64,000 bases of DNA from Chitinibacter bivalviorum (GCF_013403565.1 NZ_CP058627.1:2790001-2854000); one strand, 5' to 3'. Numbered from the stretch's first letter, positions 52,611 through 62,173 are shown. Numbers and translations: made by a program. The notes: generated by a model from the letters alone, not told the origin.

Positions 52611-53117
52611 ATGCAGACGTTCTATTTGGCTGGCCCCGGCGTTTTTCGTCCTGATGCTGCAGAGTGGGGGCGGCGATTGCAGCAATGCTGCCAAGCGCAT
52701 GATTTAGTCGGCCTTTACCCGCTTGATCAAGCGGCGCCAGATCACCTTAATGCCAATGACACTGCTGCGTGGATTTTCGCCGAAAATTGCCAGCTTATCG
52801 CGCAAGCAGACGCGATTTTCGCCGACGTTCGCAGTTTTCGTAGCTCGTCAGAACCTGATAGCGGCACCGCGTTTGAGATTGGCTACGCCCGAGCATTGGG
52901 TAAGCCCATTATTTTATGGTTGGCCGATGTAAACGAAGGCCAAACCCTACGCGATCGAATTGGCGCTGAAGTGGACTCGGCGGGGATGTCGGTCGAAGAT
53001 TTTTGCGCGCCGCTCAACTTAATGCTCTGGCATGCGGCCGAGCATGTGATTTACGCCACTGAGCCAGAAGAAGCGATAGGCAAACTATCAAAATATCTAA
53101 TAAATTCAACTAGATAG
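52611..53117 (+). CDS. Nucleoside 2-deoxyribosyltransferase
   Basis: A 168-residue enzyme that swaps bases between deoxyribonucleosides or hydrolyses nucleotides. Marks: FYLAGPGVFRPDAAEWGRRL (substrate loop), ADAIFADVRSFRSSSEPDSG and TAFEIGYARALGKPI (catalytic Glu). AGGTGC precedes ATG 52611. It could serve nucleotide salvage; also note some members act as DNPH1-like nucleotide hydrolases. Confidence 0.9.
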   Translation: MQTFYLAGPGVFRPDAAEWGRRLQQCCQAHDLVGLYPLDQAAPDHLNANDTAAWIFAENCQLIAQADAIFADVRSFRSSSEPDSGTAFEIGYARALGKPIILWLADVNEGQTLRDRIGAEVDSAGMSVEDFCAPLNLMLWHAAEHVIYATEPEEAIGKLSKYLINSTR

Positions 53118-53206
53118 CAATTACATAGTTAGAGATAACCCTAATTATCATGCTGACAGGCAAGAGTATGATCCCATACTTTGTAAGCATTACATTGTCA
53201 TCATCC

Positions 53207-54058
53207 ATGAAAAAAGTACTTCTCGGCGCCATCGTTCTTGCCGCCGGCTCTTTTGCCGCGTGGCACTTCTTAGCCAAACCCCAAGCGCAATCCAACACAG
53301 TAGCGACAACCAGCAATACCGTCATTGCCTCTACTACAGGCGAGCAAAAAACATTGCGCATCGCGCTAGAGGGCAAATATCCGCCATTTGAATACATCAA
53401 CGAACAAAACCAATTGGTAGGTTTTAACGTCGATCTGGCCAATGCCCTGTGCAAAGAAATGAAAGTGCGTTGCGAATTCACTCGCTTTGATTTCGATAAC
53501 CTGATTCCATCGCTGAATGAAAATAAAGCCGATGCGATTGTGTCATCGTTATCGATCACAGATGAGCGTGAAAAACTGGTGCAATTTACCGACGTCTATT
53601 CCAAAGTACCCGGCGCATATGTGGCGGAAAAAAAAGCCAAGCTCATTTGGCCAGTGATTACGGCCGAGCGTATCAAAGGTAGCTCGATTGGAGTGGTCGA
53701 AAAGACGACATTTGACGACTACCTGAGCAATGAAATGGATAGCAAAAAGGTCAATATCAAGCGTTTTAAAAGCGCTGATGACATGATGGCGGCACTCAAT
53801 AAGGGTGAAATCAATCTGGTATTTGATGACAGCGCAGTGCTCGGCCAGTTTTTAGGTAAACCACAAAACGGTGAGCGCTTCGAAATGGTCGGCAACCGCA
53901 TTGACTCAGCCAAATGGTTAGGTCGTGGTGAAGCGATTGCGCTACGCAAAGAGGATGGCGAATTGCGTGATCAATTCAACATCGCTTTGCGCAAAATCAT
54001 TGCCAACGGCCAACACAAAGAAATGGGCTACAAATACTTCACGCTGCGTATTTTATAA
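53207..54058 (+). CDS. Amino-acid-type periplasmic solute-binding protein
   Basis: A 283-residue protein of the SBP_bac_3 family (polar amino acids). The N-terminus MKKVLLGAIVLAAGSFAAWHF is a hydrophobic signal or anchor without an evident cleavage site. The ligand domain shows LRIALEGKYPPFEYINEQNQ, GFNVDLANALCKEM, ADAIVSSLSITDEREKLVQF. ATG 53150 is an alternative start, but its extra residues do not suit a signal peptide. No transporter genes are adjacent; it may work with a distant permease. It ends at a palindrome that contains parS site 4. Confidence 0.88.
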   Translation: MKKVLLGAIVLAAGSFAAWHFLAKPQAQSNTVATTSNTVIASTTGEQKTLRIALEGKYPPFEYINEQNQLVGFNVDLANALCKEMKVRCEFTRFDFDNLIPSLNENKADAIVSSLSITDEREKLVQFTDVYSKVPGAYVAEKKAKLIWPVITAERIKGSSIGVVEKTTFDDYLSNEMDSKKVNIKRFKSADDMMAALNKGEINLVFDDSAVLGQFLGKPQNGERFEMVGNRIDSAKWLGRGEAIALRKEDGELRDQFNIALRKIIANGQHKEMGYKYFTLRIL

Positions 54059-54080
54059 GCAACATCAAGCACTTTGGATG

Positions 54081-54108
54081 AGGGCCTGTTTCACGTGAAA
54101 CAGGCCCT
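54081..54108. promoter_or_regulatory. parS-like site 4 (perfect) inside a 28-bp palindrome
   Basis: TGTTTCACGTGAAACA at 54087-54102 matches the 16-bp parS consensus exactly. Six further base pairs (AGGGCC/GGCCCT) extend it to a perfect 28-bp palindrome ending before TATTATTT, 22 bp after the binding-protein stop codon. As RNA it would form a long hairpin, so it may also act as that gene's terminator. Confidence 0.9.
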
Positions 54109-54184
54109 TATTATTTGTACTTGGATAAATTAGTGGATTACCCGCTAAAATAGCCGCAATTGTTAAATGAGCTTCACGGAAACC

Positions 54185-56569
54185 ATGTCTGAACCGATCG
54201 ATCTAGTAGAAGAAGAGAGCAACGAATCAGCCATTGAGCTAGCCCCCGCAGTGAGCGGCGGGCAGGGCGGCCGATTTATCGAAGCGCAAGTGTCTACCGC
54301 ACCTGACGATGGCGAATCGGTTCAGCTTGGGCTTTATGCTGAGAAAAGCTATCTCGAATACGCGATGAGCGTGGTCAAAAGCCGCGCCTTGCCACAAGTT
54401 GAAGACGGCCAAAAACCCGTGCAGCGGCGCATTTTGTACGCGATGCACGAGCTGGGGCTCACGGCCACCGCCAAGCCGATGAAGTCGGCGCGTATCGTCG
54501 GTGACGTACTCGGTAAATATCACCCGCACGGCGACCAATCGGCGTACGACGCGCTGGTGCGCATTGCGCAAGATTTCTCGCTACGCTATCCATTGATCGA
54601 CGGCCACGGCAACTTTGGCTCGCGCGATGGCGACGGAGCTGCGGCTTATCGTTACACCGAGGCGCGTTTAACGCCAGTGGCGGATTTACTGCTCGGCGAG
54701 CTTGATCAAGGCACGACCGACTTTATCCCAAACTACGACGGCGCGTTTAAAGAGCCCGTCTTGCTGCCAGCACGTTTGCCAATGCTATTGCTCAATGGCG
54801 CATCCGGGATTGCCGTCGGGATGGCGACCGAAATGCCGTCGCACAATTTGGGCGAAGTGGCCGATGCCAGCGTGGCCTTGATTCGAAATCCCAAGCTCAC
54901 CACTGCCGAATTAATGGCCTATATCCAAGGCCCTGATTTACCGAGCGGCGGGCAGATTATTTCTTCGCCACGCGACATTACTGCGGCGTATGAAAATGGG
55001 CGTGGCAGCTTGAAAGTACGCGCACGTTGGGAAAAAGAAGACCTCGCGCGTGGCCAATGGCAACTGATTATTACTGAATTGCCGCACGGCGCTTCAAGCC
55101 AGAAGATCCTCGAAGAAATCGAAGATCTGACCAATCCGAAAGTGAAGAAGGGCAAAAAAGCCCTGACACAAGAGCAAATCCAGACCAAGCAATTGATTTT
55201 GAGCGTGCTCGATCGCGTGCGCGATGAATCAGGTCGAGATTGCGATGTGCGTTTGGTGTTCGAGCCAAAATCATCGCGCCAAAATGCCGACGAGCTAATG
55301 AATCTGCTGATGGCGCACACCAGCTTGGAAACCAGTTTGTCGATCAATATGGTGACCATCGGTCGCGATGGCCGCCCAGGGCAAAAAACCTTGCGCGATG
55401 TGATCGCCGAGTGGATCGACTTCCGCTTTGTCACCGTGACACGCCGTGTTCAGCACCGCTTGGGTCAAGTGAATGACCGCATCCATATTTTGGAAGGCCG
55501 CTTGCTGGTCTTGCTCAATATCGACGAAGTGATCCGCATTATCCGCAATGCTGATGATCCAAAAGCCGATCTGATGGTGGCGTTTAATTTATCCGAGCGC
55601 CAAGCCGAAGACATTCTGGAAATCCGCTTGCGCCAATTGGCGCGACTGGAAGGCATCAAGATTGAGCAAGAGTTAAGCAACTTGCGCAATGAAAAGGCCG
55701 AGCTGGAAAACCTGCTGTCTAACCCGCAGGCGATGCAGCGCCAAATCATTAAAGAAATCGAAGCGGATAAGAAAAAATACGCTGATCCACGCCGCACGCT
55801 AATCGAGCACGCCGAGCGCGCCTCGGTTGAAGTCGCCGTCGTCGATGAGCCGTGCACGATTATCTTGTCGGAAAAAGGCTGGCTGCGTTCGCGCCAAGGC
55901 CATGGCCTTGATTTGCAGAATCTGACGTTCAAAGACGGCGATACGCTGCTCGCGTCGATTGAATGTCGCACGGTTGATCAGCTCGCGCTGTTTGGCAGCG
56001 ATGGTCGTGTGTACACGATTGCCGCCTCGATCGTACCGGGCGGGCGTGGCGATGGCGTGCCAGTGACGACCTTGGTCGATCTGGTCGCCAAAACGCGCAT
56101 TACACAAATGATTGTCGCCAAAGCGGGTGAATGGCTGGTCATCGCCAATTCAGCGGGTTATGGCTTTGCATGTCAGGCCGATAATCTGATCAGTCGCCAA
56201 AAAGCAGGTAAGAGCTTTATCACGCTCGAAGGCACTGAAACGCTGCTGCGCGTGATGCCATTTACGCCAAGCGCGAATGCTATGGTGGCGTGTTTGTCGG
56301 CAGCCGGTAAATTGCACATCTTTGCCTATAGCGAATTTAAGCAATTATCTGGCGGTGGTCGTGGCGTGATCACGATGGCGCTCGATGAGAAAGACGAATT
56401 GTCCGCGATTACGATTTGCGATGGCGAAACGCTCAAATTATCTGGCACTGGCCGTGGTGGCGTACCGAAAGAAATGATCTTGGATGCCAATGAAATGGCG
56501 CCGTATATTGGCAAACGCGCCCGCAAAGGCAAGCCGATTAACGCCGGATTGAAATTCCCAGGGTTCTAA
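54185..56569 (+). CDS. parC: DNA topoisomerase IV subunit A
   Basis: A 794-residue breaking-and-rejoining subunit of topoisomerase IV. Winged-helix domain with QRDR ([12 protein letters not shown]) and catalytic Tyr157 in AYRYTEARL; tower, coiled coil (about 480-540) and a C-terminal beta-pinwheel without a full GyrA box, as for ParC. ATG 54167 is an alternative start that adds six residues; 54185 has CACGGA before it. The next gene starts two bases after the stop, so parC leads an operon with a Gly/Cys-rich protein and a VanY-like peptidase. Confidence 0.95.
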   Translation: MSEPIDLVEEESNESAIELAPAVSGGQGGRFIEAQVSTAPDDGESVQLGLYAEKSYLEYAMSVVKSRALPQVEDGQKPVQRRILYAMHELGLTATAKPMKSARIVGDVLGKYHPHGDQSAYDALVRIAQDFSLRYPLIDGHGNFGSRDGDGAAAYRYTEARLTPVADLLLGELDQGTTDFIPNYDGAFKEPVLLPARLPMLLLNGASGIAVGMATEMPSHNLGEVADASVALIRNPKLTTAELMAYIQGPDLPSGGQIISSPRDITAAYENGRGSLKVRARWEKEDLARGQWQLIITELPHGASSQKILEEIEDLTNPKVKKGKKALTQEQIQTKQLILSVLDRVRDESGRDCDVRLVFEPKSSRQNADELMNLLMAHTSLETSLSINMVTIGRDGRPGQKTLRDVIAEWIDFRFVTVTRRVQHRLGQVNDRIHILEGRLLVLLNIDEVIRIIRNADDPKADLMVAFNLSERQAEDILEIRLRQLARLEGIKIEQELSNLRNEKAELENLLSNPQAMQRQIIKEIEADKKKYADPRRTLIEHAERASVEVAVVDEPCTIILSEKGWLRSRQGHGLDLQNLTFKDGDTLLASIECRTVDQLALFGSDGRVYTIAASIVPGGRGDGVPVTTLVDLVAKTRITQMIVAKAGEWLVIANSAGYGFACQADNLISRQKAGKSFITLEGTETLLRVMPFTPSANAMVACLSAAGKLHIFAYSEFKQLSGGGRGVITMALDEKDELSAITICDGETLKLSGTGRGGVPKEMILDANEMAPYIGKRARKGKPINAGLKFPGF

Positions 56570-56570
56570 A

Positions 56571-57206
56571 ATGGCATTCAGACTCCTGTTGTTGGCCTTC
56601 ATTGCGGCGCTCATTTATCGCTACTTGAAATCGCGCCGACAGCAGGAGCAGTTTTATTATCTGAATCACTATCAATTCCCCAGTGGCATTCGCCGCAGGC
56701 TGGCGCTGAAATATCCCGAGCTCAATGACGAGCAATGGGCACTCGTCGCCAAGGCCATGCGGCAATATTTCCGTCTGCACCGGTACAGCAAGCGTGCGAC
56801 ACTGGCGATGCCATCTCGCATCGTTGATGATTTCTGGCATGAGTTTATTTTGCACACCGCCGTGTACCAGGAGTTTTGCCAAAAAGCACTGGGGCGCTTT
56901 ATTCATCACACGCCCGCAGAAAGTACTGTCGAGAGTAAATCAGTGCGCAGAGCGTGGGACTTGGCTTGCCGTGATGAAGGACTGCGGGCAGGGCAAATTG
57001 ACCGCCTGCCGCTACTGTTTGCGATTGATAGCCAGCTGCAGATTCCCGAGGGGTTCTTATACAGCGCCACGGCATTTCAAAACCAAAATAAAGACAGCAG
57101 CAGTTGCAGCGGCGGCAGCTGCGGTTCGGGTGCCGATTGCAATAGCAGTGACTGCGGAGACAGTGGCAGTAGTTGTGGTAGCGGCTGCGGTGGCGGCGGA
57201 GACTAA
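56571..57206 (+). CDS. Glycine-rich-domain-like protein with Cys/Gly/Ser tail
   Basis: A 211-residue protein. A single hydrophobic N-terminal helix (MAFRLLLLAFIAALIYRYLK) suggests membrane anchoring. The middle has VDDFWHEFILHTAVYQEFCQ followed by FIHHTP, the His-rich signature of 'glycine-rich domain-containing' (GRDP-like) proteins. The last 40 residues are nearly only Ser, Gly, Cys and Asp, with Cys in a regular array (SSCSGGSCGSGADCNSSDC). Such a tail could bind metal or cross-link. It is co-translated with the following peptidase (TAATG). Confidence 0.75.
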   Translation: MAFRLLLLAFIAALIYRYLKSRRQQEQFYYLNHYQFPSGIRRRLALKYPELNDEQWALVAKAMRQYFRLHRYSKRATLAMPSRIVDDFWHEFILHTAVYQEFCQKALGRFIHHTPAESTVESKSVRRAWDLACRDEGLRAGQIDRLPLLFAIDSQLQIPEGFLYSATAFQNQNKDSSSCSGGSCGSGADCNSSDCGDSGSSCGSGCGGGGD

Positions 57207-57736
57207 TGATGCATTTACCCGAACATTTACAAAGTATCTGGCAGCAACTTGGCATTGCGCCTGAAGTATTGCAGCAAAAATCGCTGTGCGTTTTTGAAGA
57301 AGCCGCCGAGTTGCGAGATGTCGAAACCGCTGCTGATGGCCGCGTCTGGCAACTGACCCCGGCCGCCGCACAGGCATGGCAAGCGATGCAGGCCGCCGCG
57401 CTCAGCGATGGTATCGAGCTAAAAATTGCCTCGGCCTACCGCGCCAGTTCGCGACAAGTTGAGCTCATCGAGCGCAAACTCAATCTCGGTCAATCGATAG
57501 ATGACATCCTGCAAGTACTCGCACCACCCGGTTGCAGCGAGCACCATACTGGCCGTGCCATTGATATTTACCAGCCCGGCGGGCCAATCGTCGAAGAAGC
57601 GTTTGAAACCACCTGCGCCTTTGCCTGGCTAAGCCAGCATGCCACGCACTATGGCTTTACGTTGTCTTTCCCGCGCGATAATCCGTTTGGCTATGTTTAC
57701 GAGCCATGGCATTGGTGCTGGCAGCTACGGAGCTAA
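57206..57736 (+). CDS. VanY-type D-alanyl-D-alanine carboxypeptidase
   Basis: A 176-residue zinc peptidase of family M15 that trims the terminal D-Ala from peptidoglycan stems. Zinc ligands: SEHHTGRAIDI (His and Asp) and EPWHW (catalytic Glu, His). It lacks a signal peptide at the usual place, so its export, if any, is unclear; a second ATG at 57209 is possible. It shares TAATG with the upstream Cys/Gly-rich gene, putting it in the parC operon. Confidence 0.9.
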   Translation: MMHLPEHLQSIWQQLGIAPEVLQQKSLCVFEEAAELRDVETAADGRVWQLTPAAAQAWQAMQAAALSDGIELKIASAYRASSRQVELIERKLNLGQSIDDILQVLAPPGCSEHHTGRAIDIYQPGGPIVEEAFETTCAFAWLSQHATHYGFTLSFPRDNPFGYVYEPWHWCWQLRS

Positions 57737-57741
57737 AATAA

Positions 57742-57791
57742 GGGTATTGCCTTGAAATCATCACAAATAAATAACTTAGAGGCTATACCCC
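57742..57791. repeat. About 50-bp GGGTAT/ATACCC hairpin repeat, copy D
   Basis: GGGTATTGCC at one end, GGCTATACCCC at the other, with AAATCATC in the middle; 6 bp after the peptidase stop. A related reversed pair, TTATACCCC/GGGGATAA, follows at about 57815-57859. Confidence 0.65.
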
Positions 57792-57946
57792 ATGATTATT
57801 GTTCGAAATGACCATTTATACCCCACAAAACAGCCAAGCTACGGCCTATAGGGGATAAACGGTACTTCATATTTGGCTAAATGAATCGATATTGATGTCA
57901 AGGGCATAGAAAAACGGCATCGGCCGCCGCCCTAAAGAAGAACATC

Positions 57947-58117
57947 ATGGTCTACGCTATTCATCCCGTTTGGGGCACGACCCAACGCCCAGAGTCATTA
58001 CGCTATGGCCTGTATCAGGTCAGCAGCCAAGGTGAAGTCGAAATTGCCCGCGCTTTGCGTTTGGAATCGGTCGAAACCTTGCGCCAGCACTTACTCAACC
58101 ATAGCAATACAAAGTAA
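57947..58117 (+). CDS. Short hypothetical protein
   Basis: A 56-residue frame (MVYAIHPVWGTTQRPESL, then LYQVSSQGEVEIARALRLE, ending NHSNTK). Only a weak AAGAAG lies ahead of ATG 57947. The codon use resembles that of the neighbouring genes, and the peptide looks like a folded beta-alpha unit (YQVSSQGEVEIARALR). It is too short for firm assignment. Confidence 0.45.
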   Translation: MVYAIHPVWGTTQRPESLRYGLYQVSSQGEVEIARALRLESVETLRQHLLNHSNTK

Positions 58118-58504
58118 TACGTAAGCTTCAAATCAAGACTACGAAGCAATACTCTGTATATTGAGCCGCGCTCTCTCGCCTACAGCCTTGATCTATATGA
58201 TGATTCAGGCTCACTTCCTTACTTCAAGCTGATTAAGCTTCTCGAATGCGAAAATAGACGTATCGTAAAAAGCTGACGAGAAAAGGTGAGCTGATTCATT
58301 GCAGTATTAGGGTTTTTACTTATCTATGTGTTTGTTCTAGCTAATTATTTACGAATATTTCATTTTTATTTTACTTTTTACTTTCATATAAGATCAAAAG
58401 TAGTAAGTTATTGATTGAGTACACCCCCTGTAAATTAGAAAATAGTGATGTTTATTTTGGCGGTTACAGCCAGAAAAACACCATAAAAATCAGGGGAAAA
58501 CTCA
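58118..58504. promoter_or_regulatory. AT-rich promoter region of the metalloprotease gene
   Basis: About 390 bp, very AT-rich between 58300 and 58440, with AGGGGAAA before ATG 58505. Such a long leader suggests regulated expression. No RNA structure was recognised. Confidence 0.4.
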
Positions 58505-60994
58505 ATGAAATACCAGTTGAATCAAGCCGCGTTCGCCATTTTGGCTGCCGCAGCTTGGCATAATTCAGCCAGTGCCGCATCGTGCGCGGATGCTTGGCAA
58601 GCCAGCAAAGCCTATTTCGCAGGTAGTACCGTCAATTACCAAGGCAAAGACTACCGCGCAAAATGGTGGACGCAGGGTGAAGACCCCGCCAATAACGCCA
58701 TCGTTGGCAAACCTTGGGAATTAATCGGCGCTTGCAGCACCAGCAGCACACCGATACCCACAGCGAGTATTCCCCCCACAATCAAACCAACGAATGCGCC
58801 TACAGCAATACCCACACCCACAGTAAGCCCGACACCAGCGGCTACATTAGCCCCCAGCCCTACGCCAACGCCGAAACCGACTGCGATTCCAACGATTGCA
58901 CCTACCGCAACTCCGACAGCAGTCCCAACCGCAGCCCCAACAACAGCTCCGACACTAAACCCAACAAGCGCCCCCACCAGCACGCCTGCTGCAAGCAATA
59001 GCTGCAATGCGGAATGGGTCGCAACGAATACCTATGTGGCTGGTAATAAAGTCACGCGCAATGGCGTCAATTACCAAGCCAAATGGTGGACGCAAGGCAA
59101 TGATCCAGTCTCCAATTCCGGCGATGCACAGCCATGGCAAAATATGGGCCCTTGCGGTAATACAGCGACGCCCACGCTGACGCCAACACCGGCAGTCACC
59201 CCCATCGCCAGCGCATCATCCTCAGCCACACCCAGCACCAGCATCACACCTAGCCCGCAGCCAAGCAGCACACCAACGGGAAATGGCATTGATCATTTGC
59301 TGATTAATGAAGTGGCCGCCGATCCAAGCGGCCAAGGCAGCTGGTTCGAGATTTACAACCCGACCAATCAAACGATCACGCTCAACGATGTGAGCGCGCG
59401 TATTCAAAGCAAACAGCTCGGTAGCGCCAGCAGCTATGCGCTGAGCGGCACGATCAATGCGAAATCCTACGTGGTCGTTTCAACCAACACCGACGCCGTA
59501 GCGCCCAAGAAAAATACGCAATTGCAATACATTGGCAATGCGCAAGATTGGCCGGTGTGGAGCAATGACAATGGCGCGATTGAGCTGGTACGCAATGGCC
59601 AAACCGTCGATTTTGTCCGCTTCGGTAATAGCAATAGCCAGCCATTGAGCGCCATGGCATGGCAAGGCAGCAATGCACCGGCGCTCACCGGTAATGCGAG
59701 CTACTCATTGGTGCGCTATTTCACGCAAACAGTCGATAGCGATAGTGCCGCCGATTGGCGCGTCGTGCCTTTTGGAACACCAGCAGGCCAGAATGATATC
59801 GATAGCAATGCCACCGACAGCGATCACGATGGCATTCCAACGAGCGCCAAGCAGCCTGGCGGCACTTATGCTGGGATGGATTTATACGCCATGGGCGCAC
59901 GTGCAGCCCGTCCAACGATTTTGATTCACATTGATTGGATGCAAACCAATACCGATGAAGGCATCAAGCCACGCAAAGAAGCGCTGCAACTGGTGCGCGA
60001 AGCCTTTAACCGCAAAGGGATTGATGTGCTCTTTGATGCGGGTCAGCTGCATAATCCAAACTTTAGCCCCGCCGATTTCAATCTGGGTAATGGCAAGGAA
60101 GTGCCGTTTGCGCGTTGCGTGACGCTGTATAAAAACGCCGATTGCGCCGATGTAATGGCGTATAAAAATGACAGCATGGATGTACGTCGCCGCTTGATTT
60201 TCCACTATATGTTGATGGGCTCAACACAAAACACCAATGGCTACGGTGGCTCATCGGGCCTCGCTGAAATCAATGGCAATGACCTGCTAATTTCACTGGG
60301 TTTCTGGGGCCTGAATAGCAGCTCAGGCACCGAGCTATACAAGCTGATCAATTACCAAGCCGGTACCATCATGCATGAATTAGGCCACAATCTGGGCCTG
60401 TATCACGGCGGCAACGAAGGCACGAATAACAAACCCAATTATCTAAGCGTAATGAATTACGATTACCAGCTCAATGGCGTGCCGAGTGATCCGGCAGGTC
60501 AAAGCATGAGTGAGCGGATTTATTATCGTCAGAATAATCTGGGGCGCGCCACGCCCAGCAAAGCGGCCAATAGCTATGGCGTATGCGATTTGCTCGACGG
60601 GCCGTGCGGTAATCGCTTTGTGATTGATTATTCCAATGGTAGCAGTATGGCGCTCAATGAATGGGGTTTAGATGAATCACGCCTCATCGGTCGCGGAGCC
60701 AATAATGGCGCTTTTGCCGATTGGAATGTCAACGGCAAAGTCGAGCAAAGCGTCGCTTTTGACAGCAATGGCGACGGCATCACGCAAACTGCACTGAGCG
60801 ATTATGATGACTGGGGTCATATTCAATTGGCGTTTAATGTCGGCTCAATCAGCGCCTTGGGTCTACGCACAGCAGCCGAGCCGATCACGCCTAATTCAAA
60901 ACACAGTCGCAAATTGCATGATGAGCGCAAGGAAGTGGCAGCAGAAAGCCCGCCGCCAGCGCATATGTTGAAAAAACACTCAGCAGCCAATTAA
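58505..60994 (+). CDS. Secreted chitin-binding zinc metalloprotease
   Basis: An 829-residue exported protein. Signal peptide to about residue 25 (LAAAAWHNSASA); chitin-binding type 3 module CBM5/12 at 27-78 (AKWWTQGEDP), a long Pro/Thr linker, a second such module at about 167-214 (AKWWTQGNDP), another linker, a lamin-tail domain (about 260-390; INEVAADPSGQGSWFEIYN), a Ca-binding-like DSDHDGIP, and a metzincin protease domain with HELGHNLGLYH zinc motif and a Met-turn in LSVMNYDY. It would act on chitin-associated proteins outside the cell. The C-terminus has no sorting signal, so type II secretion is likely. Confidence 0.92.
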   Translation: MKYQLNQAAFAILAAAAWHNSASAASCADAWQASKAYFAGSTVNYQGKDYRAKWWTQGEDPANNAIVGKPWELIGACSTSSTPIPTASIPPTIKPTNAPTAIPTPTVSPTPAATLAPSPTPTPKPTAIPTIAPTATPTAVPTAAPTTAPTLNPTSAPTSTPAASNSCNAEWVATNTYVAGNKVTRNGVNYQAKWWTQGNDPVSNSGDAQPWQNMGPCGNTATPTLTPTPAVTPIASASSSATPSTSITPSPQPSSTPTGNGIDHLLINEVAADPSGQGSWFEIYNPTNQTITLNDVSARIQSKQLGSASSYALSGTINAKSYVVVSTNTDAVAPKKNTQLQYIGNAQDWPVWSNDNGAIELVRNGQTVDFVRFGNSNSQPLSAMAWQGSNAPALTGNASYSLVRYFTQTVDSDSAADWRVVPFGTPAGQNDIDSNATDSDHDGIPTSAKQPGGTYAGMDLYAMGARAARPTILIHIDWMQTNTDEGIKPRKEALQLVREAFNRKGIDVLFDAGQLHNPNFSPADFNLGNGKEVPFARCVTLYKNADCADVMAYKNDSMDVRRRLIFHYMLMGSTQNTNGYGGSSGLAEINGNDLLISLGFWGLNSSSGTELYKLINYQAGTIMHELGHNLGLYHGGNEGTNNKPNYLSVMNYDYQLNGVPSDPAGQSMSERIYYRQNNLGRATPSKAANSYGVCDLLDGPCGNRFVIDYSNGSSMALNEWGLDESRLIGRGANNGAFADWNVNGKVEQSVAFDSNGDGITQTALSDYDDWGHIQLAFNVGSISALGLRTAAEPITPNSKHSRKLHDERKEVAAESPPPAHMLKKHSAAN

Positions 60995-61007
60995 CTAAGC
61001 CCGCCCA

Positions 61008-61036
61008 CATTAAGCCGCGCTCGTCGCGGCTTAATG
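61008..61036. terminator. Hairpin shared by the metalloprotease and RpfG-like genes
   Basis: Perfect 12-bp stem CATTAAGCCGCG / CGCGGCTTAATG with loop CTCGT, overlapping the stop codon of the convergent gene at 61031. Followed by ATTTTG on the plus strand. Confidence 0.7.
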
Positions 61037-62173
61037 ATTTTGCGCGAACTGCATATCACTGATCACTTCATCAAGCGGGTCGGCATATTCAATCGCAATC
61101 TGTTCAAATTGATCCGCCACCTGCAAAAATGCATCGACTAAATCAGGGTCGAAATGGCTATTGCGTCCTTGTTTAATAATATCAACCGACATCTGATGGC
61201 TAAATGGCGGTTTGTAAACACGCCGACTCAGTAGTGCATCATACACATCGGCCAAGGCCATAAGACGAGCAGAAATCGGTATTTCATCCCCTTTGAGGCC
61301 TTGCGGGTAGCCACTGCCATCCCATTTTTCCTGATGACCGTAGGCAATCTCACGGGCATACAGTAGAAATTTGCTGTCCTCACCTAAAACCCGCTCCACC
61401 TCCAAAATGATATTTCGCCCATAGGTCGGGTGATTTTTCATAATGGTAAATTCTTCGTCACTGAGCTTGCCTGGTTTGTGCAAAATCGCATCGGGAATAC
61501 CTACTTTGCCAATGTCGTGCAAGGGTGCAGATTTAGCCATCCATTCGATATTTTCTGCGCTTAACTCATGGCTAAACCTTGGATGCTGCGCGATGGTGTT
61601 AGCCAAGAGGCGCAAATATTCTTGCGTCCTTTTCAAATGCAAACCAGTTTCTTCATCGCGTAATTCGGCCATCACCCCCATCGCCATAATCGTGGCGTCC
61701 TGCATTTTGAGCAGCTCAGCCGTCCTTTGTGCGACCCGCTCTTCGAGCGTTTGATTGTGCATTTTTAATGCCGTTTTTAAATCCTGTACCTGCAAATGAG
61801 TTCGAATTCGCGTTTGCACAATCATGGGCAGTAAAGGCTTATGAATATAATCGACCGCACCCGCCTCAAAGCCGATCAGTTCATCAGACTCCTGAGTTTT
61901 GGCGGTGAGAAAAATCACCGGGATATCCGCCGTAATCGGGTTGGCTTTTAAGCGACGACATACTTCGACACCGTCCATCTCGGGCATCATGACATCCAGC
62001 AAAATCAAATCAGGAATAGGCTCGCGTTCAGCCAGCTCCAGCGCCAGCCTGCCATGAGTAGCGATCCGCAATTTATATTGATCTTTCAATAACGCATTGA
62101 GTACCGCCAAATTGGCAGGCGTGTCATCCACCAACAATATGGTACGTCGATAGGATTGGTAAAATTCAACCAT
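61031..62173 (-). CDS. RpfG-like response regulator with HD-GYP phosphodiesterase
   Basis: A 380-residue two-domain regulator. Receiver domain (1-130; LLVDDTPANLAVLN, Asp in LILLDVMMPEMDG, Lys in IHKPL), coiled linker, then an HD-GYP domain (about 180-360) with HDIGKVGIPD, HQEKWDGSGYPQGLKGDEIP. It would hydrolyse c-di-GMP when phosphorylated. The start overlaps the stop of the upstream hybrid kinase (ATGA, 62166-62173), making a kinase/phosphodiesterase pair like RpfC/RpfG. Confidence 0.93.
   Translation of the reverse strand: MVEFYQSYRRTILLVDDTPANLAVLNALLKDQYKLRIATHGRLALELAEREPIPDLILLDVMMPEMDGVEVCRRLKANPITADIPVIFLTAKTQESDELIGFEAGAVDYIHKPLLPMIVQTRIRTHLQVQDLKTALKMHNQTLEERVAQRTAELLKMQDATIMAMGVMAELRDEETGLHLKRTQEYLRLLANTIAQHPRFSHELSAENIEWMAKSAPLHDIGKVGIPDAILHKPGKLSDEEFTIMKNHPTYGRNIILEVERVLGEDSKFLLYAREIAYGHQEKWDGSGYPQGLKGDEIPISARLMALADVYDALLSRRVYKPPFSHQMSVDIIKQGRNSHFDPDLVDAFLQVADQFEQIAIEYADPLDEVISDMQFAQNH

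Noticed and set aside
58651-59007. Minus-strand frame of 118 residues that looks like a Gly/Val-rich membrane or glycine-zipper protein
   Set aside because: It is the antisense of the Pro/Thr-rich linker in the chitin-binding protease; the repeat of codons alone gives the pattern, and there is no ribosome-binding site.
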